DNA from: Paenibacillaceae bacterium GAS479
GTDB taxonomy: Bacteria; Bacillota; Bacilli; Paenibacillales; Paenibacillaceae
NCBI GenBank assembly: GCA_900105225.1
Contig: LT629764.1
Span: forward strand, 4,856,501 to 4,920,500
DNA: 64,000 bases
Direction: 5' to 3'
Part shown: positions 50,101 to 58,959 of the stretch, in pieces
How positions within the stretch are numbered: the stretch's first letter is position 1
Layout: each line of letters opens with the position of its first letter
Notes under the pieces: model-generated
The model's input: only the letters and a program-made list of their open reading frames with translations
What the model was told of the DNA's origin: nothing
Databases searched by the model: none
Made by a program: the position numbers and the translations under genes

Positions 50101-52793
50101 GGGTATCCAAAAAAGTAGAAGAACAAATAAACATCATCCAATCTGGAATAATCCCTGAACTATCAAGCAATGTTTCAAAACTAACGCAGCTTATGAATTA
50201 TCCTGTTGACCGCGGTCTGTTTGATGATGAGACATTAAAGCTATATGACGCAGCCATCCGAAAAGCGGAATATGCGTTAGTCGATTTGACTTCAGACCAA
50301 GATCGAATTAATTCGGTTTACTCTAAGTTAGCCCAAATAATGGAGAAGCTAACTGAAAATAAAATCATTGTATCTTCCAATAAGCAACCATGGAAACCGG
50401 AATACGCTTGGCAAAATGCTGCAGACGGCGACTTAAATTCGTTCACATGGATTGGTTCTTCTCAAAGCATCGGCGATTATATCCAATTAGTATTAAGGTA
50501 TCCTATGCAATTACGTTCAGTAACACTAATTGCAAATAATACTTCGGACTTATTAGGGAAATCAGATATTGAAGTTTCTATGGATGGAACTAATTGGGTT
50601 AAAGCGGGAGAACTCGATAAACTAAACGAGCAAACGGTCCAATTTGAAGAAGTAGAAGTGAAGTACATTCGATTTATAGTAAAAGAAGAAGCGGCGAATT
50701 GGACTCGGATTGATGAAATCATTCTTAATGATGCAAGTTCTATTGAATTAGATTTGAATCAATCAAGAGTTGTGGTTGCTCCTTCAACGGTTGTGGCCGA
50801 TGGTATGTCTGTTGTTACTGCGTCGGTCTATCTAATGGATACAAACGGTCAGGAAGTGGCAGATCGCGAGCTGCAATTGCATGTACAAGGTAATGCAGAT
50901 CGGAAATGGACTGCCGTCACCGGTACGAATGGCATTGCCAATTTCCAAGTATCAAGTTCAGATGTAGAAGACATCACCGTATACGTGATAGACGTGCTAA
51001 CCGGAGCAGAGCTTCAGCAAAAAGTCTCGATCTCTTTTACAGCTGGAGATGTTGATCGCCATGCTTCCAGTATCGCTGTAACGCCTGGCACGGCTAATGC
51101 GACTATTACAGTAAGGCTTCAGGATGCTTATCAACATAAATTAAGTGGTCTATCCGTTTCGTTGATGGACAATGGTGCCGTAATAGAGCAGCAAACGACC
51201 GACGCCAACGGAAAAGTGGCTTTCACTGTAGCAAAAGCTGCAGATTCTAAGCGATACGAAGTGTATGTATCCTTAAATGGCGAGGATCAGCTTCTTGGCG
51301 AAGTAGAGGTTAAATTTACGGATAGCAGTATAGACGTAGCTGCTTCTACCATCGTTTCAGATACACAAACACCAATTGTGGCGGATGGTAAGACAAAAGC
51401 AACCATTACTGTGACTGCAATTGATGAGAATGGCCAGCTAATGGCCAATCGTGAAATTGAGCTAGTAGAAAGCAGTACGAATCGAAGCTGGCGTTCAGCT
51501 ACAGGGACCAATGGCCAGGTGAAGTTTATAGTTAGCAGCACAGATATAGCGACTCGTACCTATCTTGCTTATGATGTTGCAGAACAAAAGGAAATTCAGG
51601 GCTCGGTTACTCTTGTTTATGTTGCAGGAGCAGTAAGTCGTTCAGCCTCAACTGTTGCGGCCTTACCGAATGAGGTTAAAGCGGATGGAGCGAGTGAAGC
51701 TAAAATTACTGTAACGGTAAAAGATGATCATGGTCATGCGTTACCGGATTACAATGTTTCGTTGCAAGCTTTAAACAGCCGTGCACAAGTGAAAGGCGAA
51801 GTTCCCGTAACGAATGCTGATGGTCAAGTTGTCTTTACGGTTGTGAATGATCAAGCGGAAAACGTACAGTTTGAAGCTATGGTTACAGGCGTCGACACGA
51901 ATGTAGTGTTGGATCAAAAGGCGGAAGTGAAGTTCACAAGCGTTCCAACAACGAGTCCTATTCCGACACCAACACCAACACCAACACCAACACCAACACC
52001 AACACCGACATCGACATCAACACCGACACCAACGCCGACATCAACACCGACACCAACGCCGACATCAACACCAACACCGACACCAACGCCAACGCCGACA
52101 CCAACGAAGCCGGTTGATAAACTGTTTAAATCAGATATCATTGATCTTGACAAAGCATTAGCCCGTTTCCGTACTCAGCTTGCGCTTACAGCTGGAGATG
52201 ATCGTGCAGCAAGCTTCACAGATGTAGCTGGACATTGGGCAACTCTACCTATTGGCGTACTAGCAAGATTGGACGGTATTCGGGGGTACACAGACGGTAC
52301 AGTTCGTGGCAATCAAACGATCACACGTGGAGAATTTGCATCCTTGCTTGTACAATTACTAGAAATTGAAAACACAGGAAAGAAACAGTGGTCATTAAAG
52401 GATATTGACTCACACTGGGCTTCCCAATCCATTGCTGCATTAGCAGGGCATGGCGTAATTAGCGGTTATAGTGATGGTACATTCCGTCCAGATCAGACCA
52501 TTACTAGAGAAGAAATGGTTACCATGTTACTTCACCTGATTGAAAACAGTACTTTGCCTGATCTAAATGATCTTTCATTTACAGACTTTAATCAGGTCAG
52601 CACTTACGCTGCACAGTTTGTACAAATAGCGTCGGATGCGGGGATCGTGAAAGGTTATCCAGACGGCACATTCCGACCAAAAGGCAAAGTTACCCGAGCT
52701 GAAGCCGTTGTAATGGTTTTGAATTTATTACAGCTAGATAGCGGTATTCGTGCTTTGCTGCAACCAGAATTAGCAGATGTAACAACAAAATGA
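47151..52793 (+). CDS. S-layer-anchored GH20 beta-N-acetylhexosaminidase
   Basis: An exported glycosidase of about 1880 residues. The signal peptide spans about 1-25. A GH20 N-terminal domain is followed by the catalytic barrel, about 240-580, with the DVARFYMPL and HINDDGGEQ strands and the Asp-Glu pair in FHIGADEYH near residue 405. Then come a LamG-like fold (about 600-780), a CBM32/discoidin-like domain (about 790-930), a helical region, a second discoidin-like domain (about 1070-1200), four Ig-like Big_1 repeats (about 1205-1600), a Thr-Pro linker and three SLH motifs with TRGE, TREE and TRAE. It should cleave N-acetylhexosamine glycans at the cell surface. GGAGG at 47136-47140 suits the ATG at 47151. 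The gene is distinctly AT-rich. Confidence 0.88.
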   Translation: MTSKIMFSFVCSLLLAATIFSAKTDAEGSNKAQEILQSIIDKKPTIDNNKLILPKSNDTNYDVLLAATSNDSVIGLDGNIHSPLEDMEVKIMYKVVNKTDKTDEAFLPDKDINVQVAGQFNHENKDNVKPKVIPGIREWKGHEGDFKLLPSSKIKVETAQFLDVAETISSYFKEMLGLDLVIEVGQPSPGDIYLKNSNLTELRKEGYSISIKDTIQIDSPTLTGLLYGGTTITQIASQNNDHKVPKGLIRDYPAYEVRAVMLDVARFYMPLNYLEETAKYMAYYKINRFQVHINDDGGEQSASLRVESKKFPKLNSGNKPGETYSQEAYKQFQKNVKPLGIDVLTEIDTPAHSGFIKLHDPSLMLDESHIDLANPKAIAFVKELLSEFLDGDDPVFQSNNFHIGADEYHRAPKYAKDFLIYLDEMIKFINDKGLHPVMWASLGGGGIVGDIPVDKRVSSNYWAYSWADFPKMIEDGYSIINSSHDLYVVPGTSTGYVDFMPIERLYNEWGVNTLSGGTNVSPAHPLLEGGLAALWNDRKVGMSEFDVFTRFKDQIMLMSEKTWYGSDNTPPSFAEFASRISTIADTAPGVNPARVVPSVDKTVVDYTFDESTNPGLDHSQNKYDAQIVGLQSTAGRNGEALEFDGSGHMSLPFNSIGFPYTVKFDVLMNSNTKKNALLFNGDDGKMYLNYQGTSKIGYERKGYRFIFDADIEAGRWQNIMLTSDKRGLNLYIDGIYEGTASYLEDKFATPESSTFILPTQKIGEDLIGKMDNFSITNEYISVDSMTGVDKLDYRNLALNKPTKVSGLEVEGRFQGPNAVDGDSATRVSLERRDNAWFYVDLEAEYDMDRIEIDFLERPTKYQVYISSDLVNWEMVHEDLKAQGRSKGTDVIQLNNNKKARYIKYQQLQMFELTPGDNYSGNFSEFKVFSFAGIKHIEDVLQNARQLVADTVITDENKILMERFSINVGLLEKAFESKDVVHMSWVSKKVEEQINIIQSGIIPELSSNVSKLTQLMNYPVDRGLFDDETLKLYDAAIRKAEYALVDLTSDQDRINSVYSKLAQIMEKLTENKIIVSSNKQPWKPEYAWQNAADGDLNSFTWIGSSQSIGDYIQLVLRYPMQLRSVTLIANNTSDLLGKSDIEVSMDGTNWVKAGELDKLNEQTVQFEEVEVKYIRFIVKEEAANWTRIDEIILNDASSIELDLNQSRVVVAPSTVVADGMSVVTASVYLMDTNGQEVADRELQLHVQGNADRKWTAVTGTNGIANFQVSSSDVEDITVYVIDVLTGAELQQKVSISFTAGDVDRHASSIAVTPGTANATITVRLQDAYQHKLSGLSVSLMDNGAVIEQQTTDANGKVAFTVAKAADSKRYEVYVSLNGEDQLLGEVEVKFTDSSIDVAASTIVSDTQTPIVADGKTKATITVTAIDENGQLMANREIELVESSTNRSWRSATGTNGQVKFIVSSTDIATRTYLAYDVAEQKEIQGSVTLVYVAGAVSRSASTVAALPNEVKADGASEAKITVTVKDDHGHALPDYNVSLQALNSRAQVKGEVPVTNADGQVVFTVVNDQAENVQFEAMVTGVDTNVVLDQKAEVKFTSVPTTSPIPTPTPTPTPTPTPTPTSTSTPTPTPTSTPTPTPTSTPTPTPTPTPTPTKPVDKLFKSDIIDLDKALARFRTQLALTAGDDRAASFTDVAGHWATLPIGVLARLDGIRGYTDGTVRGNQTITRGEFASLLVQLLEIENTGKKQWSLKDIDSHWASQSIAALAGHGVISGYSDGTFRPDQTITREEMVTMLLHLIENSTLPDLNDLSFTDFNQVSTYAAQFVQIASDAGIVKGYPDGTFRPKGKVTRAEAVVMVLNLLQLDSGIRALLQPELADVTTK
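51964..52108 (+). repeat. Thr-Pro repeat linker before the SLH domains
   Basis: About 145 bases of ACACCA/ACGCCG/ACATCA hexamers encode an almost pure Thr-Pro chain with a few Thr-Ser. It is a wall-spanning spacer and probably length-variable. Confidence 0.92.
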
Positions 52794-52816
52794 TTAAGCA
52801 CTGAGGAAGTTGAGAT

Positions 52817-52890
52817 GCACCCCTTATAGTGGACATTGGAAAACACTTTGGTGTTTAAGCCGGTGAAAACGAATAAGGGGTGCTTTTTCT
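52817..52890 (+). terminator. Intrinsic terminator after the GH20 gene
   Basis: GCACCCCTTAT (52817-52827) pairs with ATAAGGGGTGC (52873-52883), with an inner AACAC/GTGTT hairpin, then TTTTTCTTT. Confidence 0.85.
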
Positions 52891-52963
52891 TTATAAATCT
52901 CGGCTATGCCTAATTTCTTTACCACTGGCGGTGAGAAAAGATAGTGCTTCTCTAGCTGTACCA

Positions 52964-53932
52964 CTAACGGAGGGGAAAGCTCAGCTTCTCCTCGCGGACG
53001 ATAATGGAATCGCGAGGCAAATCTTGCTCGCGAAATTCCGCGAGCAGCTCCTCTGGCGTGACCGGCTCCGCGCGGTGGAGCAGCCCGCTCCAGCTTGCCA
53101 GCAGTCCGACAGCTTGCTGCGGGGAAGCTCCGGCTTCGCGAATGGCCGCCAGCGAGATGCCGCCGTGGCGCTTGGCGAGCCTTTTGCCATCCGGGCCTAG
53201 AAGCAGTGGCACATGTGAATATCGCGGAGGCTTCCAGCCGAGCGCCTCAAAAAGCAGCAACTGGCGCGGCGTCGAATCCAACAGATCGCTGCCACGCAAC
53301 ACATCGGTCACACCCATAAGGGCGTCATCTACGGTGACGGCGAGTTGATAGCTGAAAATACCATCGGCGCGGCGCACGACAAAATCGCCCCCGGCTCCCG
53401 GAGCCGTCGTCTGAGATCCCGCGCACGCATCCTCGAAGCGAACAATTCGGTCCGCAGGTACGGCTAAGCGGAGTGCGGGTTCTTTTACAGCTGAACGCTC
53501 TTGGCGCTGCTCCGAACTTAGCTCGCGGCAAGTGCCTGGATAGGCAGGGCCTTCCGATGATAAGCCATGTGGCGCGCTTGCTACTGTTGCTAACTCGGCA
53601 CGGCTGCAATAACAAGGATAGAGAAGGTTTTGTTCTTCCAACTTTCGAAGCGCTTCTTTATAGAAGGAAAGGCGCTCGCTTTGTGTATAGGGACCGCGGC
53701 TTCCGCCGATATCAGGACCTTCATCCCAATCCAGGCCGAGCCAGCGCAGATCACGAAGCGCAGCCTCTGCATATTCAAGACGGGAACGAGGGCCGTCGAT
53801 ATCCTCCATCCGCAGGATGAAAGACCCTCCTTTGCTACGAATCTGCAGCCAAGCCAGCAGCGCGGTTCGGGCATTGCCGAGATGCATGAGGCCGGATGGA
53901 GTTGGGGCAAATCTTCCAGTAACATTATCCAT
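52964..53932 (-). CDS. gluQ: Glutamyl-Q tRNA(Asp) synthetase
   Basis: A 322-residue truncated GluRS-like enzyme that attaches glutamate to queuosine in tRNA(Asp). The ATP motif is HLGN (HIGH equivalent) in [19 protein letters not shown], and KRLAKRHG stands for KMSKS. Zinc ligands are visible as CYC and a later Cys in YPGTC. The anticodon-binding domain of true GluRS is missing, as expected. It is divergent from the coiled-coil gene. Confidence 0.95.
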   Translation of the reverse strand: MDNVTGRFAPTPSGLMHLGNARTALLAWLQIRSKGGSFILRMEDIDGPRSRLEYAEAALRDLRWLGLDWDEGPDIGGSRGPYTQSERLSFYKEALRKLEEQNLLYPCYCSRAELATVASAPHGLSSEGPAYPGTCRELSSEQRQERSAVKEPALRLAVPADRIVRFEDACAGSQTTAPGAGGDFVVRRADGIFSYQLAVTVDDALMGVTDVLRGSDLLDSTPRQLLLFEALGWKPPRYSHVPLLLGPDGKRLAKRHGGISLAAIREAGASPQQAVGLLASWSGLLHRAEPVTPEELLAEFREQDLPRDSIIVREEKLSFPLR

Positions 53933-54010
53933 TGGATCAGCTCCTGCAAGCGGAGGTTTCGCTTCCGCGGATTATTTTCGGCATTGCCGTCGTTTCACGC
54001 TTGTTCTGAC

Positions 54011-54019
54011 TGGTATAAT
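54011..54019 (+). promoter_or_regulatory. Extended -10 promoter of the coiled-coil gene
   Basis: TGGTATAAT is a perfect extended -10 (TGn plus TATAAT), 41 bases before the start. The -35 region is poor, which such promoters tolerate. Confidence 0.6.
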
Positions 54020-54060
54020 AGCATTAGGATGGACGTCTCGCAACGAAAGGGAAGTTAGCG

Positions 54061-55125
54061 ATGATCGATAACAACCAGAATCAACATAACAACGAGAATC
54101 AAGATAAAATCGAGAATCAAGATAACAAAGAGAATCAAGACCGTCATGTGCCCAATCAAGCTGGAGTGGTGGCGAAGCAGCGAATAATGGAGATCGGTCA
54201 GAAGCTGGAGCTTGCACTGCAAGCGGATGCGGAGTTGGGAATTTATGAGCGAAGGAGGGACCGGCTTCGTACGGATATTTTTCGCGCGGAGCAGGAACTG
54301 AGACAACTCAAGGAGCTTAGCAGCGAGGAGCAGCAGGATGTCGAAAAGCTAGCCCGTCTAAATTGGAGCTCACTGCGGCTTCGGCTCACAGGTGATCTGG
54401 AGGAGCAAGTAGAGCTTGAGCAGCTTGAAGCGGAGCGTGCGGCGCTCAAGGTGAAAGAAGCCGAGTCCGCTCTGGAGCTTATGAGGCAGCAGCTATGGGA
54501 TAACGGTGAAAGGATGGGAAATCTGATCCCATTGATCGGCCAAAGCGGCAATCTGCGAATGGAACATGAACGGCTGATTGTCGAAGCTGTACCGGGAATC
54601 GAACTGCAGTTAAGGGAGATTGATGTTGAGATCAAGAGGCAGAATCAACTGAACGTCGAGCTGCAGCGATCGATTTCCGCCTGTTACTCTCTGAACGAGA
54701 ATCTCGACAAGGCGATAAGCAAGCTGGAATCGGCTGCCAACTGGGGCGTCAGCGACATGCTGGGCGGGGGAGCAATTAGCACAGAGATGAAGCATAAACG
54801 GCTTGATGAAGCTCAGGAATCTCTAGTCAACGCCCATTCCGCGGCATACCGGCTGGAGAAGGAGCTAGGTGATCTAAGTAAGAATGCTTCCTTTAAAATT
54901 CAGTTGAGCCAGTCAGCGCGTTTTGGCGATTATTGGTTGGATGGACTTATTATGGACTGGCATGTTCAAAGTAAAATTAAAGATATGATCAGCAAAAATG
55001 TGGTTTTACGACAAGATACTAGAGCTTTGACACATCAGTTGAAAGCGGAATCCACTCGTCAGGAAAAGGGGCTGGAGGAGCTTCGGCGGCAGCGACAGAA
55101 GCTGCTGATCGACGCCATCCAGTAA
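54061..55125 (+). CDS. Coiled-coil protein, hypothetical
   Basis: A 354-residue acidic/basic helical protein without cysteine-rich or catalytic motifs. The N-terminus (residues 1-30) is an Asn/Gln-rich stretch with three ENQDxx hexapeptides from an 18-base repeat (54094-54141). Residues about 40-240 and 255-350 read as long coiled coils, split by a short Gly-rich break (WGVSDMLGGGAIS). No signal peptide. It could be a structural or scaffolding protein. AAAGGGAAG precedes the ATG. I do not recognise a family. Confidence 0.75.
   Translation: MIDNNQNQHNNENQDKIENQDNKENQDRHVPNQAGVVAKQRIMEIGQKLELALQADAELGIYERRRDRLRTDIFRAEQELRQLKELSSEEQQDVEKLARLNWSSLRLRLTGDLEEQVELEQLEAERAALKVKEAESALELMRQQLWDNGERMGNLIPLIGQSGNLRMEHERLIVEAVPGIELQLREIDVEIKRQNQLNVELQRSISACYSLNENLDKAISKLESAANWGVSDMLGGGAISTEMKHKRLDEAQESLVNAHSAAYRLEKELGDLSKNASFKIQLSQSARFGDYWLDGLIMDWHVQSKIKDMISKNVVLRQDTRALTHQLKAESTRQEKGLEELRRQRQKLLIDAIQ
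54094..54141 (+). repeat. 18-bp repeat encoding Glu-Asn-Gln-Asp units
   Basis: GAGAATCAAGA occurs three times at 18-base spacing (54094, 54112, 54130), near the start of the coiled-coil gene. Confidence 0.85.
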
Positions 55126-55239
55126 GATTGTCCAAGAACGGGGACTGGGCCGAAACCGCTCTGAAAACCGACCAGGATAACTCCTTAACGGCGCCTCCCA
55201 GGCGAAGCTGTCGATTCGATAAAGAATGGAGTTTGATTT

Positions 55240-56193
55240 ATGCTGCGCATTATGGCGATGGACAAAAAGAACAAGTTGCGTAAGGATGTTCAGCTCGAGG
55301 AGTTGAACACGCTTGATCCTGTCTGGTACTGGGTCGATATCGGCCAACCGGATGAGCAGGAGACAGGGCTGCTTGAAGAATATTTCCAGTTTCATCCACT
55401 GGCGATCGAGGACTGCCTGCATTTGTTACAGCGTCCAAAGATAGATCCCTATGAGGATGTTCATTTTTTCGTCATGCATTCACTCGATTCGGATACACTG
55501 AAGGCGCATGAAATAAATCTGTTTTTGGGGCCGAATTACGCCGTGACGTTCCACTTCGGCGCATGTCCTGAGATTGACGATGCCTGGAAGCTGATGACGG
55601 TTCATCCGAAACATCCCTCCAAAGGCCATTTAGTCGTCGCCCATGGCGTGCTTGACCGTCTTGTAGATCATTATTTTCCAGCTATATATGGCCTTGAGGA
55701 TCAACTGCTTGATGCCGACCCCAGCAGCAAGGGATACTCGGACAGCTCCAGCATAGACAATGTGTTCGAGATTCGCAGCAAGCTGCTCAAGCTACGCAAA
55801 ACAATCGTGCCGATGCGCGATTTGCTGTACCGGGTCACGACGACGCTGGAGGCCATTCCTGGTATGAAGGACTTTCGGCCGTTTTTTCATGATATATATG
55901 ATCATCTGCTTAAGCAGTCCGAGACGCTTGAAGCCTGCCGGGACATGACGGCCGACATGCGCGACAGCTACATCAGCTACAATGCCAACCGGATGAATGG
56001 AATTATGAAAACACTGACCGTTATCACGACTATTTTCATGCCGCTGACCTTCATGGCCGGTATTTATGGAATGAACTTTGTCCGTATGCCGGAGCTCGAA
56101 TGGGATTACGGCTACTTTATGGCGCTCGGCATAATGGCGGTTGTGGCGGGCAGCATGTTCGCTTGGTTCAAGCGCAAGGGCTGGTTTAGATAA
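55240..56193 (+). CDS. corA: CorA family magnesium transporter
   Basis: A 317-residue CorA-type channel for Mg2+ (or Co2+). A cytoplasmic alpha/beta domain is followed by a long helix and two C-terminal membrane helices. The selectivity motif YGMNF lies between the helices at about residues 280-284, and a basic tail ends the chain. The start is the ATG at 55240, with a GGAG upstream. It is probably a single gene. Confidence 0.94.
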   Translation: MLRIMAMDKKNKLRKDVQLEELNTLDPVWYWVDIGQPDEQETGLLEEYFQFHPLAIEDCLHLLQRPKIDPYEDVHFFVMHSLDSDTLKAHEINLFLGPNYAVTFHFGACPEIDDAWKLMTVHPKHPSKGHLVVAHGVLDRLVDHYFPAIYGLEDQLLDADPSSKGYSDSSSIDNVFEIRSKLLKLRKTIVPMRDLLYRVTTTLEAIPGMKDFRPFFHDIYDHLLKQSETLEACRDMTADMRDSYISYNANRMNGIMKTLTVITTIFMPLTFMAGIYGMNFVRMPELEWDYGYFMALGIMAVVAGSMFAWFKRKGWFR

Positions 56194-56444
56194 CAAGCCT
56201 TGCGCAGACTATTGTAGAGAACCAACGGACGGATCATTTGGTAAAAGGGCGCAGTTCAAACACTAAAGGGGCTGTTTTGCACTAAGGGAGTTTTTGCGAA
56301 ACATCTCACTTCTTCTAATTAAAGATTAAACCTCTGTGGCGGGTTAGGTAGAGGATATCTACATATAAGCACCAAAAGCTTCTCACTTGCATCACTGTTA
56401 TATAATTTCCTTGAAGTATGAATATAAGAGGAGGTTATGTTCTC

Positions 56445-56783
56445 ATGAAGCTGAATCATCTCAATCTTACGGTGACTGATGTCGCGGCGGCCCGGGATTT
56501 TTTGCAAACCTATTTCGGTTTGACCGTCGGGGGCGAGCGGGGAAATACTTTTGCAGCTATGTTTGACGAGGATGGATTAGTTTTGACGCTGATGAAAGGA
56601 ACGCAGGTCAGCTATCCGAAAACATTCCATATTGGATTTATACAAGAGAGCGAAGAGAAAGTGAATGAGATCAATCGGCGACTAAAGGAAGACGGCTTTG
56701 ATGTCGCGCCGCCGCAAAGGTCTCATGGATGGACATTTTATGTAAATGCGCCCGGCGGGTTTGTGGTAGAGGTCCTTTCATAG
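56445..56783 (+). CDS. VOC (glyoxalase/bleomycin resistance) family protein
   Basis: A 112-residue single-domain vicinal-oxygen-chelate protein. It begins MKLNHLNLTVTDVAAARDFL and ends with GWTFYVNAPGGFVVEVLS, where His and Glu residues expected to hold metal are present. The substrate is unknown. I start at ATG 56445, ten bases after GGAGG at 56430-56434. Confidence 0.9.
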   Translation: MKLNHLNLTVTDVAAARDFLQTYFGLTVGGERGNTFAAMFDEDGLVLTLMKGTQVSYPKTFHIGFIQESEEKVNEINRRLKEDGFDVAPPQRSHGWTFYVNAPGGFVVEVLS

Positions 56784-56848
56784 GAGGCAGTTGTACTAAT
56801 CGTGTTAAAGCGTTATGTTCATTGACTCATGTATTGAGAGGAGTAGTT

Positions 56849-57997
56849 ATGAAAGAGAAAATTATCCTCACCTTTTTTATTTTTACATTGTCCCTAGCTT
56901 TCGGTTATACGGTATACGCAGAAAATACTCATGACTTTTATGTAGATGTAACAGAAAATGACTTGAAAAACACTATGATTCTTTCTCCTGAAAGCTCCAT
57001 GGCATTTATTAATGGGCAGAAGGTATCAGCCGTTCAGCCGATTGTTAGAGATGGAAGAACATTAGTGCCCCTTCGTTTTATTTCTGAAGGATTTGGTGCA
57101 AAGGTAGATTTTAATACAAAAAATCAGTCCATTACCATTAAACAATCTGATAAAACCATTTTGCTGAAAATAGGAAATAATAATATTTTTATTAATGGCG
57201 AATCGAGCGAAATGGATGTAGCCGCAAGCATTTACAACAATTCAACTTATATTCCTTTAAGATATATTGGCGAGGCATTTAATAAAAAAGTAGTCTATTT
57301 AAAAAATACAGAGATACAACCCTATAGTTTAATAATAATTAGGGATGTTAACGGCACAGCAATTGAAAACCTTAAGCTTATCCGCGCTTATGAATTACTA
57401 TACCAAGGAAAATCCATTGTCTATAGCGACCGTTTTATGGCAGTCATTAAAGAAAAGGGTCAATTATTAATTAGCAATGATTTCTATTATTTTAAGCCTT
57501 TTGTTTATCAAGAATTGATTGAGGAAAAAAACGTAATTAAATTGGGAGATATATGGTTTAACACAGATATGGGCCGTTTTTATTTGAATTATTCCTATAA
57601 TACAACGCAGGAATTTATTTTATACCGTGTGGATGGAGAAACGATTACAAGGGTAGCGATTGAAAAAGTACCGATAAAGTCGGTAAAAACAAATCTCAAC
57701 GATGTTTATTATTTGACGAGATATGAGCGTGGAATACTCGATGCTCCTGAAACAAGCAATTTAAAAACTGCAACTTTTAATAATGGACAATGGTCTTCTG
57801 ATTTTTTAGGTAAGCCTGGATTTTATTATGGCTTTGACACATTAGGTAAGGTCTATGATTGGCAAATTAATGATAACGGAATCTCTACATTTGGCTATCA
57901 ACGCTCTGGCGATCTAAGTTCTGATGAAAGAAAAAAAACGTTTGGAAATTATAGAATCGAGCTGAAGGGGCATAACCATGAGCTTGTAACGCCATAA
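56849..57997 (+). CDS. Secreted protein with copper amine oxidase N-terminal (stalk) domain
   Basis: A 382-residue exported protein. The signal peptide spans about 1-24 (ends VYAEN). Residues about 48-150 match the copper amine oxidase N-terminal domain, with the paired VRDGRTLVPLRFISEGFGA and YNNSTYIPLRYIGEAFN strands. This domain is a wall-associated module in Paenibacillus and carries no oxidase activity by itself. The remaining 230 residues are strand-rich and unrecognised. AGAGGAG precedes the ATG. The gene is AT-rich. Confidence 0.85.
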   Translation: MKEKIILTFFIFTLSLAFGYTVYAENTHDFYVDVTENDLKNTMILSPESSMAFINGQKVSAVQPIVRDGRTLVPLRFISEGFGAKVDFNTKNQSITIKQSDKTILLKIGNNNIFINGESSEMDVAASIYNNSTYIPLRYIGEAFNKKVVYLKNTEIQPYSLIIIRDVNGTAIENLKLIRAYELLYQGKSIVYSDRFMAVIKEKGQLLISNDFYYFKPFVYQELIEEKNVIKLGDIWFNTDMGRFYLNYSYNTTQEFILYRVDGETITRVAIEKVPIKSVKTNLNDVYYLTRYERGILDAPETSNLKTATFNNGQWSSDFLGKPGFYYGFDTLGKVYDWQINDNGISTFGYQRSGDLSSDERKKTFGNYRIELKGHNHELVTP

Positions 57998-58037
57998 AGG
58001 ATTTGATTACGAATCCACATCCATATAATTAAAAAAA

Positions 58038-58053
58038 CCCCTTAGCGAAGGGG
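58038..58053. terminator. Shared terminator between the stalk protein and paralog C
   Basis: CCCCTT (58038-58043) pairs with AAGGGG (58048-58053). The A7 run on its left gives a T run for the minus-strand gene. Confidence 0.75.
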
Positions 58054-58065
58054 ATTTCGTAGAAT

Positions 58066-58566
58066 TTAGAAGAGTATGGGGTTAGTGATAGTTAAAGTCT
58101 GTCCGGAAGCGTTTAAGTAGACAGGTGCATCTGTTGAAACGTCTACAACAGTGGACGAGACGCCAGATAACCGCCCATTTCTAATACGTAGCGTGAACCG
58201 TACGCTTCCAACGCTAATACTGGCCTCATCGCGCACATCGTAAACGATTGGAGCACGCCGAGTTCCTGTACTAAACCCAGGGACTTGTACCGTATATTGG
58301 TTCAGGCCACCATTCGGGAGCAGAATGTTAGGAGGTATAGAAATTGGATTTGCATTTGAAGAAACGGAAGTCGCATAAAGCGTATAATTGCTTGTGTTGT
58401 TGTAGATGCTGAATGTCCGCGTAGCTAGAAGGTCAATCGAATCATCTTCGTCCGTTTGGCCGACATAAAATACAGAGGTGACGATGACGAGCAATATAAA
58501 CAGGACTAGTACAACTCCAAGGCTTTTACCCGTATAACCACTAATTTTCACAGCTTCATCCTTCAT
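58066..58566 (-). CDS. YjcZ-like membrane segment plus beta-rich domain, paralog C
   Basis: A 166-residue relative of paralogs A and B. The membrane segment (SLGVVLVLFILLVIVTSVF) is at about 15-33. A short acidic stalk (QTDEDDSID) replaces the tetrapeptide arrays. The beta-rich domain keeps IYNNT, a PPNILLPNGGLNQYTVQVPG block and a TLTI end. I start at the complement of 58564-58566, with AAGGGAG upstream; the longer frame to 58641 crosses the conserved upstream block. Lysines before and acids after the membrane segment predict N-in, C-out. Confidence 0.8.
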   Translation of the reverse strand: MKDEAVKISGYTGKSLGVVLVLFILLVIVTSVFYVGQTDEDDSIDLLATRTFSIYNNTSNYTLYATSVSSNANPISIPPNILLPNGGLNQYTVQVPGFSTGTRRAPIVYDVRDEASISVGSVRFTLRIRNGRLSGVSSTVVDVSTDAPVYLNASGQTLTITNPILF

Positions 58567-58959
58567 GTTTGATTTCTCCCTTCTACGATTAATCTTTCTA
58601 TTAACATAGTATGGAAAGGCGGGGAATTCGGACTCTAGCAATTACCCAGCAATAAATTGAAAATAATATTATAGAATGAAAAATAAAGTGTCACACTCGG
58701 CAAATAAGGTTGACGTCGAGCTTATATTGGGCAATTCTGATAGCTATTATATGTATTTTGATTGGCGCATATGGAATGAACTGGTCCTAAATGCCTTCTC
58801 CATATATACGTGGGTATGGTTATCAATAAACAGCGGCGGTCTTGGACTTTATTTTCTTGTCCTTGGCCGTCGCTGTTTCAATCCCTAGGCTCAGTTTTAA
58901 CCTTTATTTTTTGCTGACACCAGATTGTGATTATGGGTATAATTATCTAAAAAGTAAAC
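58567..58959. other. Gap between paralogs C and D
   Basis: Holds the upstream block of paralog C (about 58567-58640) and the terminator of paralog D (58828-58878). A 70-codon plus-strand frame in between crosses the terminator and is not credible. Confidence 0.6.
58828..58878. terminator. Terminator-like hairpin downstream of paralog D
   Basis: AAACAGCGGCGGTC (58828-58841) pairs with 58865-58878 at 12 of 14 positions. It ends in TTT on the plus strand and AAA on its left, so it can serve the minus-strand gene. Confidence 0.6.

Noticed and set aside
51914-52153. Minus-strand frame of Val-Gly repeats
   Set aside because: Shadow of the Thr-Pro hexamer repeat in the GH20 gene.
58676-58888. 70-codon plus-strand frame between paralogs C and D
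   Set aside because: It runs through a terminator-like hairpin, has no ribosome site and no sensible composition.
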